From Peromyscus leucopus (Eukaryota > Chordata > Mammalia > Rodentia > Cricetidae), in the NCBI RefSeq assembly GCF_004664715.2, contig NC_051072.1, positions 38,254,142 to 38,318,141 of the forward strand: DNA of 64,000 nucleotides, given 5' to 3'. A model generated the notes under the pieces. That model made no database searches and was not told the origin of the DNA. It was given only the letters and a program-made list of their open reading frames with translations. A program made the position numbers and the translations under genes. Within the stretch, counting starts at the first letter, position 1, and each line of letters begins with the position of its first letter. Shown in pieces: positions 25,247 through 35,535 of the stretch.

Positions 25247-25989
25247 AGTATTGGATCTATGCCAGTTTGTTCTAAGCACCCCAAAGGCATATCTAAGTCT
25301 ATTCAAAGCATGCTTGAGGAAGTCCATCTTCCCAAGATCACCACTGTATACGGTAGCACACTGGATCTTACACATGTTAAATAACTGGGTCTCTTGGATG
25401 ACAGATGACTGGCTTCATATTCAAATCTGGGCCGTGTGACCATGGGGTCTGTGCTTTCAACCATAATAGTAACTAATTCTATCTAATTCACCTAAGTAAA
25501 CATTAGGCAGAAACACATTCTAGCCAAAGCCCTTAGCCAAACTTTCTACCTCCAAACTCTTAGATTACATCAAACACAGGAGCTACAGAGTCTTTCCTTC
25601 AGCTCTTCAGTCCCACCTGGTTCCCCCTTTTTCCTGAAAGTGTATTAATAAGGATGAAAAGGTTTAATAATTTGAATGCATTTATTTAAATATGTAAAAT
25701 AATACATTTGCCACAGTGTCTAGATTCATCCTCCACCCTCTCAGGTGTCACCTTATTGACAGAGGTTAGATTTTTAAGACACTTGAGAAAGGTAGATACT
25801 TCATATTTATCCTGTTATTTTCTGAGCAAATGATAAACATCATGTCATTGCCGGAAGTCTGCCTGAATGGACTTCATACTAAAAGGCAGAAATAACTTTT
25901 GCCTCCTTTCTGTTTGCATAAAGGAATGTCAATTTTCGATCTGTTTTGTTTCTTTCAGCAAGTTATTTCCATTGAGAAGGGAGCCGAGC

Positions 25990-26069
25990 TAAGATATTTG
26001 ATATCTACAGATGCAAAAACCTGACTGAGGTAAGATATTTGATACCTACAGAGGATAAAGCATGACTGA
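25990..26069. repeat. Two-copy tandem duplication, 41-bp period
   Basis: 'taagatatttgatatctaca...cctgactga' (25990-26028) and 'taagatatttgatacctaca...catgactga' (26031-26069) are diverged copies of one unit. The second copy overlaps the last codons and stop of the minus-strand ORF at 26046-26291. Confidence 0.75.
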
Positions 26070-26291
26070 CAGAAAACAAATCATTTCCTTTGGATACTGA
26101 AACTCCCTCAGCAATGTCTTAGCTGCTGCTGAAATGATTTGCATCTCATCATAATTCCACAGGCCAAACACGGCTCTTTTCACTTGGCTTAATACTCCGA
26201 AAATAATAAAGAGGAACACAAGGATTAAAACGGTTACCAAGAATAAATCTGCCATCCCATCCCAGGGAGAGCAGAATTTATTGCTGTGCAT
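26046..26291 (-). CDS. Candidate 81-residue single-pass membrane microprotein (unproven)
   Basis: Reading from an ATG at 26291 (base -3 is G, an acceptable initiation context) gives 81 codons ending at TAG 26046-26048; an in-frame TGA lies a few codons upstream. Residues 1-15 are polar, with Cys7 and a Ser-Pro-Trp-Asp stretch at 8-11. Residues 16-34 are an uninterrupted hydrophobic helix (LFLVTVLILVFLFIIFGVL). Gln-Val-Lys-Arg at 36-39 follows, which would place the C-terminus in the cytosol by the positive-inside rule. The tail (40-81) is mixed and contains an Ala-Ala-Ala-Lys stretch. The short head with Trp-Asp just before one helix recalls small integral membrane proteins such as the endoregulin/SMIM type, but I cannot match it to a named protein. 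Length alone is not significant in 64 kb; composition is the only argument. It could be chance, or a relic. No splice partner was found. Confidence 0.25.
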   Translation of the reverse strand: MHSNKFCSPWDGMADLFLVTVLILVFLFIIFGVLSQVKRAVFGLWNYDEMQIISAAAKTLLREFQYPKEMICFLSVMLYPL

Positions 26292-26677
26292 TTCCACACA
26301 GTGACGTATAGTTTGGTCCCCTCATGGGTCTTGGAAAATTGAGCCAAGAACCTTGCTGAAATAATATAGAAAGCCTTGAGCAACGGTAGGATTTTTAGCT
26401 TGGGGATGATGGTAGTAAACCCTGGCAGCAGGAAGAGTGAAAAGAAATGAGCATTATAGAAATAAACAAGAGGAAAAGGCAGGGACCAGATCCGGGCAGC
26501 TGAATGACAAATTGGTAAATTAGCTGAGCAAGTCCATCTCAGAAAAGACTCTGAAACTGATGCATCTGGTTGCTGGGTGGATAAGCGGTAGATTCTCCCT
26601 CCCCATGCACCTCATATTTTTTTTTAAATGTAGAAACAATGAATGGCCTATTTGGATAATTTTGATTCTGTATACAC

Positions 26678-26708
<31 letters not shown>

Positions 26709-26758
26709 CAGAGACAGAGACAGAGACAGAGATAGATAGACAGAGACAGAGACAGACA
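26678..26758. repeat. (GA)n / (CAGAGA)n microsatellite
   Basis: A GA run passes into imperfect agacag and gatagata units. Minus-strand frames give Ser-Leu/Ser-Val repeats and are artefacts. Confidence 0.95.
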
Positions 26759-27039
26759 TATACGTTTGGCATTAACCAAATTAACTAGGCAAATTCTAAC
26801 AGGTATCCTGGGTTGATAAAGATAGTTGAGTTCTGTGGCTTTGTACCCTCAGAAGGAAAGGACAATTGTAACACATCTGAATATGCACATGTACGATCTC
26901 TCTGTCTGCATCCCTTTAGCTGATTTTCATCAGAATAAGACCGAATTATAACAGGTCCTTCTATCGACCCACGGTAGAAATTAAGATGCACTGTCATATG
27001 AATACAATTCTAGAAAGAAGAAACAGAATATAGAAAAAA

Positions 27040-27330
27040 GCGATCTCATTTGACCAGCCAGTTTGTAATTGAGATGTGGTATTGAAAATGAGTTAAAATG
27101 GCGTCGCTTGCCACAACAGAACTAAAATATTAAAATCATTAGCCTGGTACAGGAACTTGATTACATAATGTTTATTAATCAGGATTATAACAAAGGATGA
27201 AAAGGTTCAATGCTAAATGCTTCCTGCTGCTAACGGTGCCTCACTTTTTTCATTATATCAGAAATGCAGGCCTGCAAATGGTGCAATGTTTTGACTTATT
27301 TTCATAATCATCAGCCTTTTGAATTTATAT
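27040..27330. promoter_or_regulatory. Possible conserved non-coding element
   Basis: Non-repetitive sequence with balanced composition and embedded AT-core motifs ('ttattaatcaggatta', 'aaaatcattagcc', 'tgcaatgttttgac', 'tttcataatcatcagcc'). It stands out from the low-complexity surroundings and carries no reading frame of interest. The call rests on appearance only; a multi-species alignment would decide it. Confidence 0.22.
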
Positions 27331-28360
27331 TAATTCTTTCTAGATCACTGACTAGAAACAATCCCAGCATAAAGAGTCCCATCCCTGCTCATATCATCCT
27401 TTATTCTAGAAAATATCAGGCAGCCCTTGAGTAATATCATCAGAATGAGGCAGAGGACAGGATCCTGGTCTCTCTGCTTCATACACTGCATTTGATCGCT
27501 GAGATCCGTTTTGCAGTTAGGGAATTATTTTCTACTTCTGGGTTTCAGAAATGCCACGGGATCCCTGCATTTCCTGCTGGATCCACATCAAACACTGGTT
27601 ATGCCTTTGTCAAGCTGCAGACATTTGCTCTGTGGCATTAGCATGCTGCACACGCCCCAGCAGACTTCCTGCTGCCCACAGAGTCCTGGTGAGCAAGAAA
27701 GCTTCACATTTATGATTCATGAGGGGCCATTAAACAATCCCAAATTCTGAGACCCGCCCCCCAAATGTACCCTGGCTCCATTGAGGTTACATTGTCAAGA
27801 ACTAAAAGCGATGCATTATGGGAGCTGAATGGAAAAAGAAGCCTCCCACATGCATTCACTATTGATGGGATAAATTGGTACATCCTCCCTTGAGGACTCT
27901 GTGTTACATGTGTCAAAATCACTTCAAGGAGCTTGTTTTTACCAGGTAGTCTCACTTCTAATAATATAGTCTAAGGAAAGAATCACACAAATGAAAAAAA
28001 AAATGCATGCTTCACTCTATTCATTGCAAGGTTTATTGTAGCAATACAATTAAGCACAACAGAATAAATGACAAGAGATTTCTTAAATAAGTTCTGATGT
28101 ATTCCTACCAAGGCCAAGTATAGCTACTTAAACTCCTGTTGCATATCTGTTTTTACTGACATGCAACAATAGAATGTAACATCCATCTGCAAAAAAAAAA
28201 AAAAATACATGTCAGAATCAATACTCTGCTGCCATTAGAGGTTTTTAATTATGTGTATATAATATAATGTGGATAGGCAACATTTTAAAAGGATTGTGTG
28301 CACCAAAATATAGTTAACATTGGGCAGTTGTGACTGTTTTCCTTTTCTAACATTCATTTT
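27331..28360. other. Unique DNA, no gene recognised
   Basis: No exon is supported. A run of 15 A occurs near 28191-28205. The 79-codon plus-strand frame at 27511-27750 has no domain that I recognise. Confidence 0.45.
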
Positions 28361-28527
28361 AATTTTTTTAATTATGTGCATGCCTGTGCCTGCATGTAGG
28401 TGTGTGTACATGAGTATAGATGCCAGAAGAGGCCAGAGGTGGCAGATAGCCCTGCAAGTGGAGTTCTAGTCCGTTGTGAGATGCCGAATGTGGGGGCTGG
28501 GAACAGAACTCAGGTCCCATGAGGCCA
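28361..28527 (-). mobile_element. B2-family SINE, minus strand
   Basis: 'cagaagaggccagaggtggcagata', 'agtggagttctagtccgttgtgag' and 'gggggctgggaacagaactcaggtcc' follow the reverse complement of a B2 element. The tRNA-like head is missing at its end, replaced by the adjoining tetranucleotide tract. Confidence 0.8.
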
Positions 28528-28529
28528 TC

Positions 28530-28588
<59 letters not shown>

Positions 28589-28598
28589 ATCTATCTAT
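28528..28598. repeat. (ATCT)n microsatellite
   Basis: About 15 or more tandem atct units with a single slip near the end, abutting the B2 element. Confidence 0.96.
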
Positions 28599-28939
28599 GC
28601 ATACATTATATATATGAGAGAGAGAATAGATAACATAGGTTGATTTTTTTATAGTGGAAAGTAGTGGAGCAAATAGTATCTATTACTTTATTTTTTTCTT
28701 CACTTCCAGATCTCTGATTCACAATAAGAGTGGGGCTCTTCTCAATGACAGAGACATGAATGAACAATCTGCTGACATTGCCCCTTGTCAATAAAATGGC
28801 TTGGGGTTAGACTTAGAGGTCAGGAAATATTAGATTATTTCCGTTAGATTTCACATAATTCATGATGTTTCCAAAAAACAAGTGTGTGTTAAGTGTGTTC
28901 AGAGAGGTGTGGAGTTAGAGAACTGCTCAAATATTTCCC

Positions 28940-29370
28940 CGTGTTCAAAATCCTCCAGTAGCTTCTTTCACGCTCAAAATAAAGTCTTCACTATGGCCAG
29001 ACTTGCTGAGCTCTGGATTTTTGTCCTTGTTGAGCTGGCCTTTTGTGGGGGCATTAGCAGACACTCTCTCAACATGCTCACTCATCTCTCTATGAGTTGA
29101 CATGTTGACTTTCTCCTCCCCAGAAAGCCCCTTCACAACCTCCTGGATTTAAATGCACCCTTCAACTCATCCCTTTTTACTTCCTTGTGAATTTTTTTCT
29201 TGTCTTGCTCATCATGTATTCTATGGTTTGGTATATAGTTTCTATTTTCTGCATTATAATGTAGACTCTTTTAGAGTAGATGCTTTATTGTATTATATCT
29301 ACAGTGTCTGCAATGCTTTCTCATGCATAACAAACACTCCTCAATAAATGTATGCTGGATTATCTGTTGC
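28940..29370 (+). repeat. LINE-2 3' end relic
   Basis: 'tcaaaatcctccagtagcttc', 'aataaagtcttcactatggcc', 'ctcatctctc', 'gtagactcttttagagtagatg' and the terminal 'ctcaataaatgtatgctgga' occur in the order of the L2 3' end. It is ancient and noncoding; the small frames within it are not genes. Confidence 0.75.
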
Positions 29371-29624
29371 CTAGAGGTATGGGTGAGAATCTCACTCTCA
29401 TTTATTCAGATGAATGTGAGCAGCTGTTCTTTGTTCTACTAGACTTTATGGATGAACCACAATGTTGCTAACATCATTCCAACAGATTCACTTTGGCTAC
29501 TGAATGCAAAGGAAACAGATGTCTTGGGGTAGGAATTTACTTCTTCCTTACACTGTGACATCACAGGAACCTAGTGCCTAGATTTCCAAAGTACATTTCA
29601 CCAACCAGAGGGGCTTTAGTTTGT

Positions 29625-29885
29625 TTCCTGTCCCTCCCAAATGCCCAAGTTAGAACCTAATTTCCACTGTGACAATGTTTGTGGGCCATTGAAGAGGTGA
29701 TTAGGTTATGAGGATGGAGGCAATTTAAATGAGATTAATGCCTTTCTCAGAGGACTGCGTCACCCTTTCCAGATTGTGAAGGCACAGAAAAAATACATCC
29801 AGATCTGAACTGGAAAACAGACCTTCCTTGTACATGTTGACACTCTGAGCTTGCATACCAGTTGCTAGAACTGTAAGAAATTTCT
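29625..29885 (+). repeat. MaLR (MLT1/MST-type) LTR relic
   Basis: 'tgcccaagttagaacctaatttcc', 'gggccattgaagaggtgattaggttatgagg' and 'ctagaactgtaagaaatttctgttg' follow a mammalian MaLR LTR in order. Its left part is truncated. Confidence 0.7.
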
Positions 29886-30320
29886 GTTGTTAGAGGAATG
29901 CATAATGAAAATGTGGTTCGTCTACACAACAGAATGTTATTCAGTAAAGATAAATGAAATTAGGAGGAAAACGCACAGATGCAGAAACACTTCCATTAGG
30001 TGAGGTCATCTGGACTCAGGAAGTCAGATACTGCATATTCTCTGTCATGAACAGATCCGGTATATATTTTTATATGGATGTAACTATATGAGGGGGTGCG
30101 TATGAGTAGAAAACTGGAAAGGGATCACAGAGGAGAGTAGAGGGTTTAGGGGAGGTGGGTAATAGACCACATGGGACAAGAAAGGAGAAGAATGCTGGGA
30201 ATGGGAGGGGACAACATACGAGGACAGCAGAGGGGAGGGGACAACAGAAGCAAGATATGTGTGAAAAGAGCACAGTGAAGCCTATGATGATGTACACTGA
30301 TAAAAATAAAAGTGTAAAAA
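29886..30320 (+). repeat. Rodent LINE-1 3' UTR fragment
   Basis: 'aatgcataatgaaaatgtgg', 'acacaacagaatgttattcag' and a G/A-rich stretch ending 'gatgtacactgataaaaataaaa' match the pattern of an old rodent (Lx-like) L1 3' end. No ORF2 domain is visible. The purine-rich part has several GGG runs, as is usual in L1 3' UTRs. Confidence 0.65.
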
Positions 30321-30550
30321 TAATACACTGCTTACAAGTCACCAGTTTGATTGTTTTGCTAAAGCCTCTTGAACTTAGATCAAAGACGATTAGAATCTGT
30401 GCATTGGATACGAAGAGGAAACCGAGACTTGATTCCATCTACAGTAGTCGTTGGAAGTCTTCAAGTGAATATTCTAATTGACAAGAGGTTTCGATTTGTT
30501 TCTTTTTAAAATGTTTATTGCACTTACTTATTTAATTGTGTTTTGGGGGG

Positions 30551-30652
30551 TGTCAGTGGACAACCTTCAGGAGTTGATTCTCTCCTTCCACCGTGTGGCT
30601 CCCAAGGACAGAATCAAGGCTTGGTGGCAAGAGCCTTTACCTGCTGAGCCAC
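30551..30652 (-). repeat. B3-type SINE fragment, minus strand
   Basis: 'gagttgattctctccttccaccgtgtgg' and 'aaggcttggtggcaagagcctttacctgctgagcca' are the reverse complement of the B3 tRNA-derived head. The rest of the element is missing. Confidence 0.75.
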
Positions 30653-31660
30653 ACTACAGAGGACACCTAACGTGCAAGGAGAGCATGGGTTCTATGGCCA
30701 GCAACAAAAGATTAAAACTAAAATGAAATAACAACCTCTTTCTGCTTCTTCAGCTAGGCTGCATGTTCTCTAAACAAGTTTGTTGTTGTATGATGGAAAC
30801 TCCCCTAAGTCTCTTGTGTTGCTCAAGATTCATGTAAGCACAGAGCTACATCCAAGTTGTGTGAATGGTTCCTCTTCAGATACAATGAGCACAGAAGGTA
30901 CATTTCCTATGGCAACACTGTTTCTCCTGTTTTCCTCCATCTGCACGGCCATATGACCATAAATAACTGAAGTATTTGTGAACAAGGTAGTACATGCTTG
31001 TCTCCTTAAGGGAAGCTGGGTTTTCAGCCTCCCTTTCCCAACCACCCAGCCGGTAGGTGTGTCCTCAAACTTCCCCATCGCTGTGTCACAATGTCCTCTT
31101 TTTCAGCCTCAGCTGACACATGCAAACTTAGCGGTAATGTGATCTGGGGAAATGGTGAGGTTGTTGATAAGCACATACGCCACAAGACTTTGCAAGCTGT
31201 CACTCTTCGGGTCTAGGGATTTGGTGGGCTGGGCTTGAAAGAAGGAACTGTTTCTAGGACAACTCTCCTGTCTCATGACACTATACCACTTGCTCTTTGG
31301 TTGTTTCAATGCACAGGTGGCTTGCATTTCATATCGTTAAAAAGGTGCCAGTAAGGAAACAGAAAGCTCCCATGCTGTCACCACACAGAAAGAGCCAACG
31401 CCTTTCAGAGACATTGGCCTTGAGGATGCAGAGCCCCTCTGCCCAGTTCAGGCACTAGCTTCCTCTATGGTTTGTCATAAACTAACAATATATAAACTAA
31501 CAATGATAGCTTCAACTATCATTTTAAATACTTAGTTGCCATTAGCCAATTTCTAAACCATAAGTTATAAATAATCTAGAAAGCTAAAAAAATGAAAGAA
31601 AATGAATCCCTTATTACTTTATAGTTTTTCAGAGCAGGTTTGACACTGTCCTCTTTCAAT

Positions 31661-31662
<2 letters not shown>
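30653..31662. other. Unique DNA, no gene recognised
   Basis: Minus-strand frames at 30830-31327 have no recognisable domain. A short direct repeat 'ataaactaacaat' occurs twice near 31480-31505. Confidence 0.45.
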
Positions 31663-31699
<37 letters not shown>

Positions 31700-31700
31700 T
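31663..31700. repeat. (GT)n microsatellite
   Basis: A GT run with one AT interruption, forming the variable tail side of the adjoining minus-strand SINE. Confidence 0.93.
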
Positions 31701-31875
31701 TGTGCACATGGACATGTGTGTGAGTGGGTGCATCATGTTTTTAGTGGTTGTAGATACCACAGGATGCGTGTGGAGGTCAGAGGACAGCATCGTGGACTTG
31801 ATTCTCTTCTTCCTCTTTATGTACAATCCAGGAATTGAACTAAGGTCTTCAGGCTTGAACACCAATCTCACAAGT
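31701..31875 (-). repeat. B2/B3-family SINE relic, minus strand
   Basis: 'gcgtgtggaggtcagaggacagcatcgtgg', 'gattctcttcttcctcttta' and 'aggaattgaactaaggtcttcaggcttg' follow the reverse complement of the rodent B3 body. Diverged. Confidence 0.72.
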
Positions 31876-32902
31876 TCTTACAATATGTTGGAGTCAGACT
31901 ACATAGGTAATAAGCTCAACTGTCTTTCTTCAGGAAAATTCAGAATCATATAAAAATATAGGTAAAGGGTACAGGTCAAAATTAACACATTTTTCTCTTC
32001 AGGCAAATTTAAAATTGTATCAATATGATTTTCTCCTTTGCACACCAGTTTGCTTCTTTAGTGGTCTCTGTTTGTTCTGTCTATACTTTTTAACCTAGTG
32101 GGTTTTTTTTTCTTGACATCAAGGAATGTAGTAATGCAGGCTGTTGCTGACATTACATTCTGCAATGTTAAAAGGGAATGATGGTCACTGAATCCTGTTA
32201 TTCTTTCAGAGTAAACTTGACTGATGGAATAGAAGTCAAAGAAATAGAGGGAGCATACTCAAAGAATCAAAGTGATGACACCAAGAACTAGCTCCCATAA
32301 AAATATTCCATCAAAATAAGATTTAAGCATCATCTATACTGATGTTACATGTTAATGTTGACATTAACATGTGAAATATATTGGAAACTTTAAAAAGTTG
32401 GGACATACGATAATTTTCTTTTAGCTAAGGAATTCTTTCTGGGTGCTTATGATAGACAAAGCAGTGTGCTGATCTCTGGAGATAGATGAGTAAATTGGGC
32501 ATCTTATCTGCCTCCTGGGAGCTAGTTACCTAAGAGAGAGGAACAGATGTTTGCTTTTTAAGTGCTTATAGGTTGAAGATGGAAGTGTGTTTTGTGTTCA
32601 ACAGCAAAGAACGTGTCATCAGCTTTCCTGAGAAGTGAGGAAATGCTTTAGAGTGAGAGGTTCCACAACTAGTGGGCTGTTACAACCTGGAGTGCACACT
32701 GCTGTAAATGGGTTTATCATTCATTGGCTAATATGGAAATCTGAAAAAATAGCTCTATAAGCCACACAAATGTGTACAGACAAGGTTTTCCTTTAGGAAG
32801 TCCCATCTCCCCAAGCAGAGTCATATGTACAGATGCATTTATGGAGAAAACTCTATGTTCTCAGTAACCTTTGACCGTCCTAACATGTTCCTTCCTATTC
32901 AT
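31876..32902. other. Unique DNA containing a short perfect palindrome
   Basis: No gene is recognised. 32440-32540 faintly resembles an old mammalian LINE-type fragment ('gcagtgtgctgatctctggagatag'). The palindrome at 32347-32372 is listed separately. Confidence 0.4.
32347..32372. repeat. Perfect 12-bp-arm palindrome
   Basis: The arm acatgttaatgt (32347-32358) is followed by tg and then by its exact reverse complement acattaacatgt (32361-32372). Outward extension fails at once. It could form a small cruciform or be a symmetrical protein-binding site. Confidence 0.85.
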
Positions 32903-32913
32903 TTGCACAGTTT

Positions 32914-33084
32914 TTTTTCTTTTTCTTTTTTCTTTTTCTTTTTTCCAGACAGGGTTTCTCTGTGTAGCTTTGTGCCTTTCCTGGAACTCACTCTGTAGAC
33001 CAGGCTGGCCTCGAACTCACAGAGATCCGCCTGCCTCTGCCTCCCGAGTGCTGGGATTAAAGGCGTGCGCCACCACCGTCCGGC
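32914..33084 (-). mobile_element. Young-looking B1 SINE with target duplication
   Basis: A T/C-rich tail precedes 'cagacagggtttctctgtg', 'tagctttgtgcctttcctgg' and a near-consensus body to 'gcgccaccaccgtccggc'. The flanks ttgcacagttt recur at 32903-32913 and 33085-33095. CpG sites still intact in the body (e.g. 'tcccgagtg', 'ggcgtgcgcc') suggest a fairly recent copy. The diagnostic segment is of cricetid type. Confidence 0.95.
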
Positions 33085-33095
33085 TTGCACAGTTT

Positions 33096-33599
33096 CTTTA
33101 ACTGCCAGATTCTGAGAACCTTGGGACCAGAGAATACAACTTGTTCATCTTCCCATCTTTAAACGTGCCTATTCTAAGATGGGTGAGTTACGTGTTTATT
33201 GAATGGATGAGGATAACCTAGAGTCCACCCTAAATGATGACCACGATGAAGAAGTGCACACAGCACATTGTGCCTTGCATGGCAACATGAAAGGGCTCTG
33301 GAAAACAGTCTTGATAACAAAGTCTGACCTGATGGCAATCCTGAAATGCCATAAGGGCTCATTGTGCATATGAAAGCAAAACCTTAATCATATAAATTGC
33401 TATGGAAAAGACTTAAGTATGAAGTTTAGAGATTTATTTAATCATTTTTGTTCATAAAGCTATCTACATTTATAATCTTTGGCTTGTACAGAGGAAGAAA
33501 GTCATTTATCATTTTTTATTACTTCTTTCTTAACTTTAAAAGAATCTTTTTTAAAATACACTTTCAAGATGGAGATGAAACAAAAATAAGTTTTTTAGT
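33096..33599. other. Unique DNA, no gene recognised
   Basis: AT-rich flank between the B1 element and the antisense L1 3' UTR. No supported exon. Confidence 0.4.
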
Positions 33600-33908
33600 C
33601 CACAAGTTCATTATTATTTTATCTATTTATTTATTTTTTATTGAAAATATATTTTTCATACAATATGTTATGATTATGATTTCCTCTCCCTCACCTCCAC
33701 AACTCCCCATCCATCCAAATCCACACCCTTTCTCTCTCTCATTATAATACAAACAAGCATTTAAAAAATAATAAAAGCAGATAAAATAGAAACAGACAAG
33801 CTGGAATTGGCTGAAATGAAAATCTTCAGAAGAAGAATCAAAGAAAAGGCAAAAGAAAAACATACAGACTCAGAAACACACATGTTCACACACACACACA
33901 CACACACA

Positions 33909-33969
<61 letters not shown>

Positions 33970-34490
33970 CCCATAAAAATACAACACTGGAAACCACAAT
34001 ATACATGAAAAGTGTAAGAATTTTTTTTAAATGTAAAGATAAAATAATTAAAATAAAAATAATACTCAGATAAAGCATTATGAGACAAGAACCCTTCAAA
34101 AATACCATAGAGTTCATTATGTGTTGGCCATCTACTGCTGGGCATGGGATCCATCCTGAAGAGTACTTTGTGTACCTGGTGAGACTCTGTTGGAGAAAAC
34201 TAGTCTTTCCCTTGCAAGTCGTTATCAATTGAAGATGGCTTCTGAGTTGGGGACAAGGACTTGTGTCTGCTTCCCCTCTCATCACTGTGACTCCTTGGGG
34301 CTTTAACCTGTGCAGACCCTGGACATGTGCTACAGTCTCCGTGAGTTCCTATGTGAATCAGTACTGATGTGCTCGGAAGGCCTGGTTCCCTTGGTGTCCT
34401 CCATCCTCTCTGGCTCTTAAAATCTTTCTGCCTCCTCTTTTGCAGAGTTTCCAGAGCTCTGGGAGGGAGGGATGATTTTAAGGATTCCAA
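33600..34490 (-). repeat. Rodent LINE-1 3' UTR, minus strand
   Basis: Read in reverse complement, the block runs from a stretch with 'aggcagaaagattttaagagccagag' and 'caccaagggaaccaggcc', through 'ggatcccatgcccagcagtagatgg' and 'gggttcttgtctcataatgc', to 'tttttatgggattc' and the 3' end. From memory this is a common rodent L1 3' UTR arrangement. Embedded (CA)n(GA)n tracts correspond to the variable GT/CT-rich part of such UTRs. No ORF2 coding remains. Confidence 0.75.
33887..33967. repeat. Compound (CA)n-(GA)n microsatellite
   Basis: CA to about 33911, then an unbroken GA run to 33967. It lies within the antisense L1 3' UTR. It can adopt Z-DNA (CA part) and triplex (GA part) forms. The 174-codon minus frame across it is artefactual. 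Confidence 0.96.
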
Positions 34491-35320
34491 AAGTAATTTT
34501 GTGTGTCAGCTGGAGTAAACTTTGCTTGATTCAGCAGACCACACAAAACTCTTCTATGAACATGGTGCCCACCACCCCATGTGGCTTACCATAATTTCAA
34601 AGTGACCATACTTTAGTTAGAATTTAACTAAATGGAATTACTTTAAAAGAAAACAATAGTTTCCACTTCTCTCAGTGGTTACAAAAGAAAGAACTGAAAT
34701 ACACCATAAATCATGGTAAAAGACTTTTTGTGTGATATATGAAACCATTTCAATCACTACTACAGGGATAAACGTGGAATACTTGAATTGTAGAATTCTG
34801 AGATCAAGACTCCATAATTCAGATCCATCACATCACCACAGCCCTCCTGAAATCTGCCTTCTCCGTGCTATGTACTCTACAAACAGGCGTTTTCAAATAC
34901 AAAGGACTAAAGATTAATAAATAAACAAAAGCAGTATAGCCTTAAACACGCCATAGCAGCATAACTTAGGAATCTGGAAAATGAATTAATGAATTTTAAA
35001 AAGCGTCTGCTAGGATGGCCTTGAGCAGATTTACAAAGGCTGCAGTCTCTTCGGAGACCAGAATCCAGGCAGACTTCCTCATCACCGACCTCGTTCTCAG
35101 CTGTCTCAGCCTTTTCTCCTCCTCTGCGTTAGGTGCTCCTCCATTTCTCTATCTCCCAGAGATCCTCTTTGCTTCTTATTACCTTCAGAAAAGGACTGGA
35201 AGCCTTCACACTAATCCACTGAACCTTAAAGGATTGGTGCTTTCAGGAAGGATGACAGCCAAGAGCAGAAAGTGGAGAATGTTACATAGAATTCAAACTC
35301 CTGCCTCAACCCTGGATCTA
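34491..35320. other. Unique DNA, no gene recognised
   Basis: A 127-codon ATG-started plus-strand frame begins at 35015 and runs into the C-rich tract at 35321. It has no domain that I recognise and its C-terminal end is repeat-derived, so I do not call it a gene. Confidence 0.45.
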
Positions 35321-35347
35321 CCCACCCCTGCCCCCACCCCATCCCCC
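35321..35347 (-). other. Strong predicted G-quadruplex motif on the minus strand
   Basis: Plus-strand runs CCC-a-CCCC-tg-CCCCC-a-CCCC-at-CCCCC give five G runs on the minus strand with loops of 1-2 bases. No promoter evidence is visible nearby. Confidence 0.7.
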
Positions 35348-35389
35348 TGCACTGACTGGCTCAAGCCACTTATCATCCAAACCAAGCTA

Positions 35390-35535
35390 GGCAAATGATA
35401 TAGCTTCTCTAAGCTTGTTTCTTTGAGGATAAAGTGGGGATGAAAATCTGGTTTATTTTGAGACTTTAATGAGAAACGATGCATATCACCCAGGGCCAGG
35501 TACGAAGTTCAGTTCATGGATAGTAGCTGCTATTA
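35390..35535 (+). repeat. MIR SINE relic
   Basis: 'agcttctctaagcttgtttctttgaggataaagtggggat' and 'cagggccaggtacgaagttca' follow the 3' half of MIR in order. Confidence 0.6.

Noticed and set aside
28528..28598. Regularly spaced direct repeats, considered as a CRISPR-like array
   Set aside because: It is a plain tetranucleotide microsatellite without spacers, in a mammalian genome.
32871..33101. Plus and minus frames across a B1 element
   Set aside because: These are B1-derived translations and not host genes.
33761..34285. 174-codon minus-strand frame, the longest in the window
   Set aside because: Its core is the (GA)n/(CA)n tract read as Ser-Leu and Cys-Val repeats, and the rest is L1 3' UTR.
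35015..35398. 127-codon plus-strand frame
   Set aside because: No domain that I recognise, and its C-terminal third is the C-rich tract (Pro/Thr/Ala runs) plus MIR-adjacent sequence.
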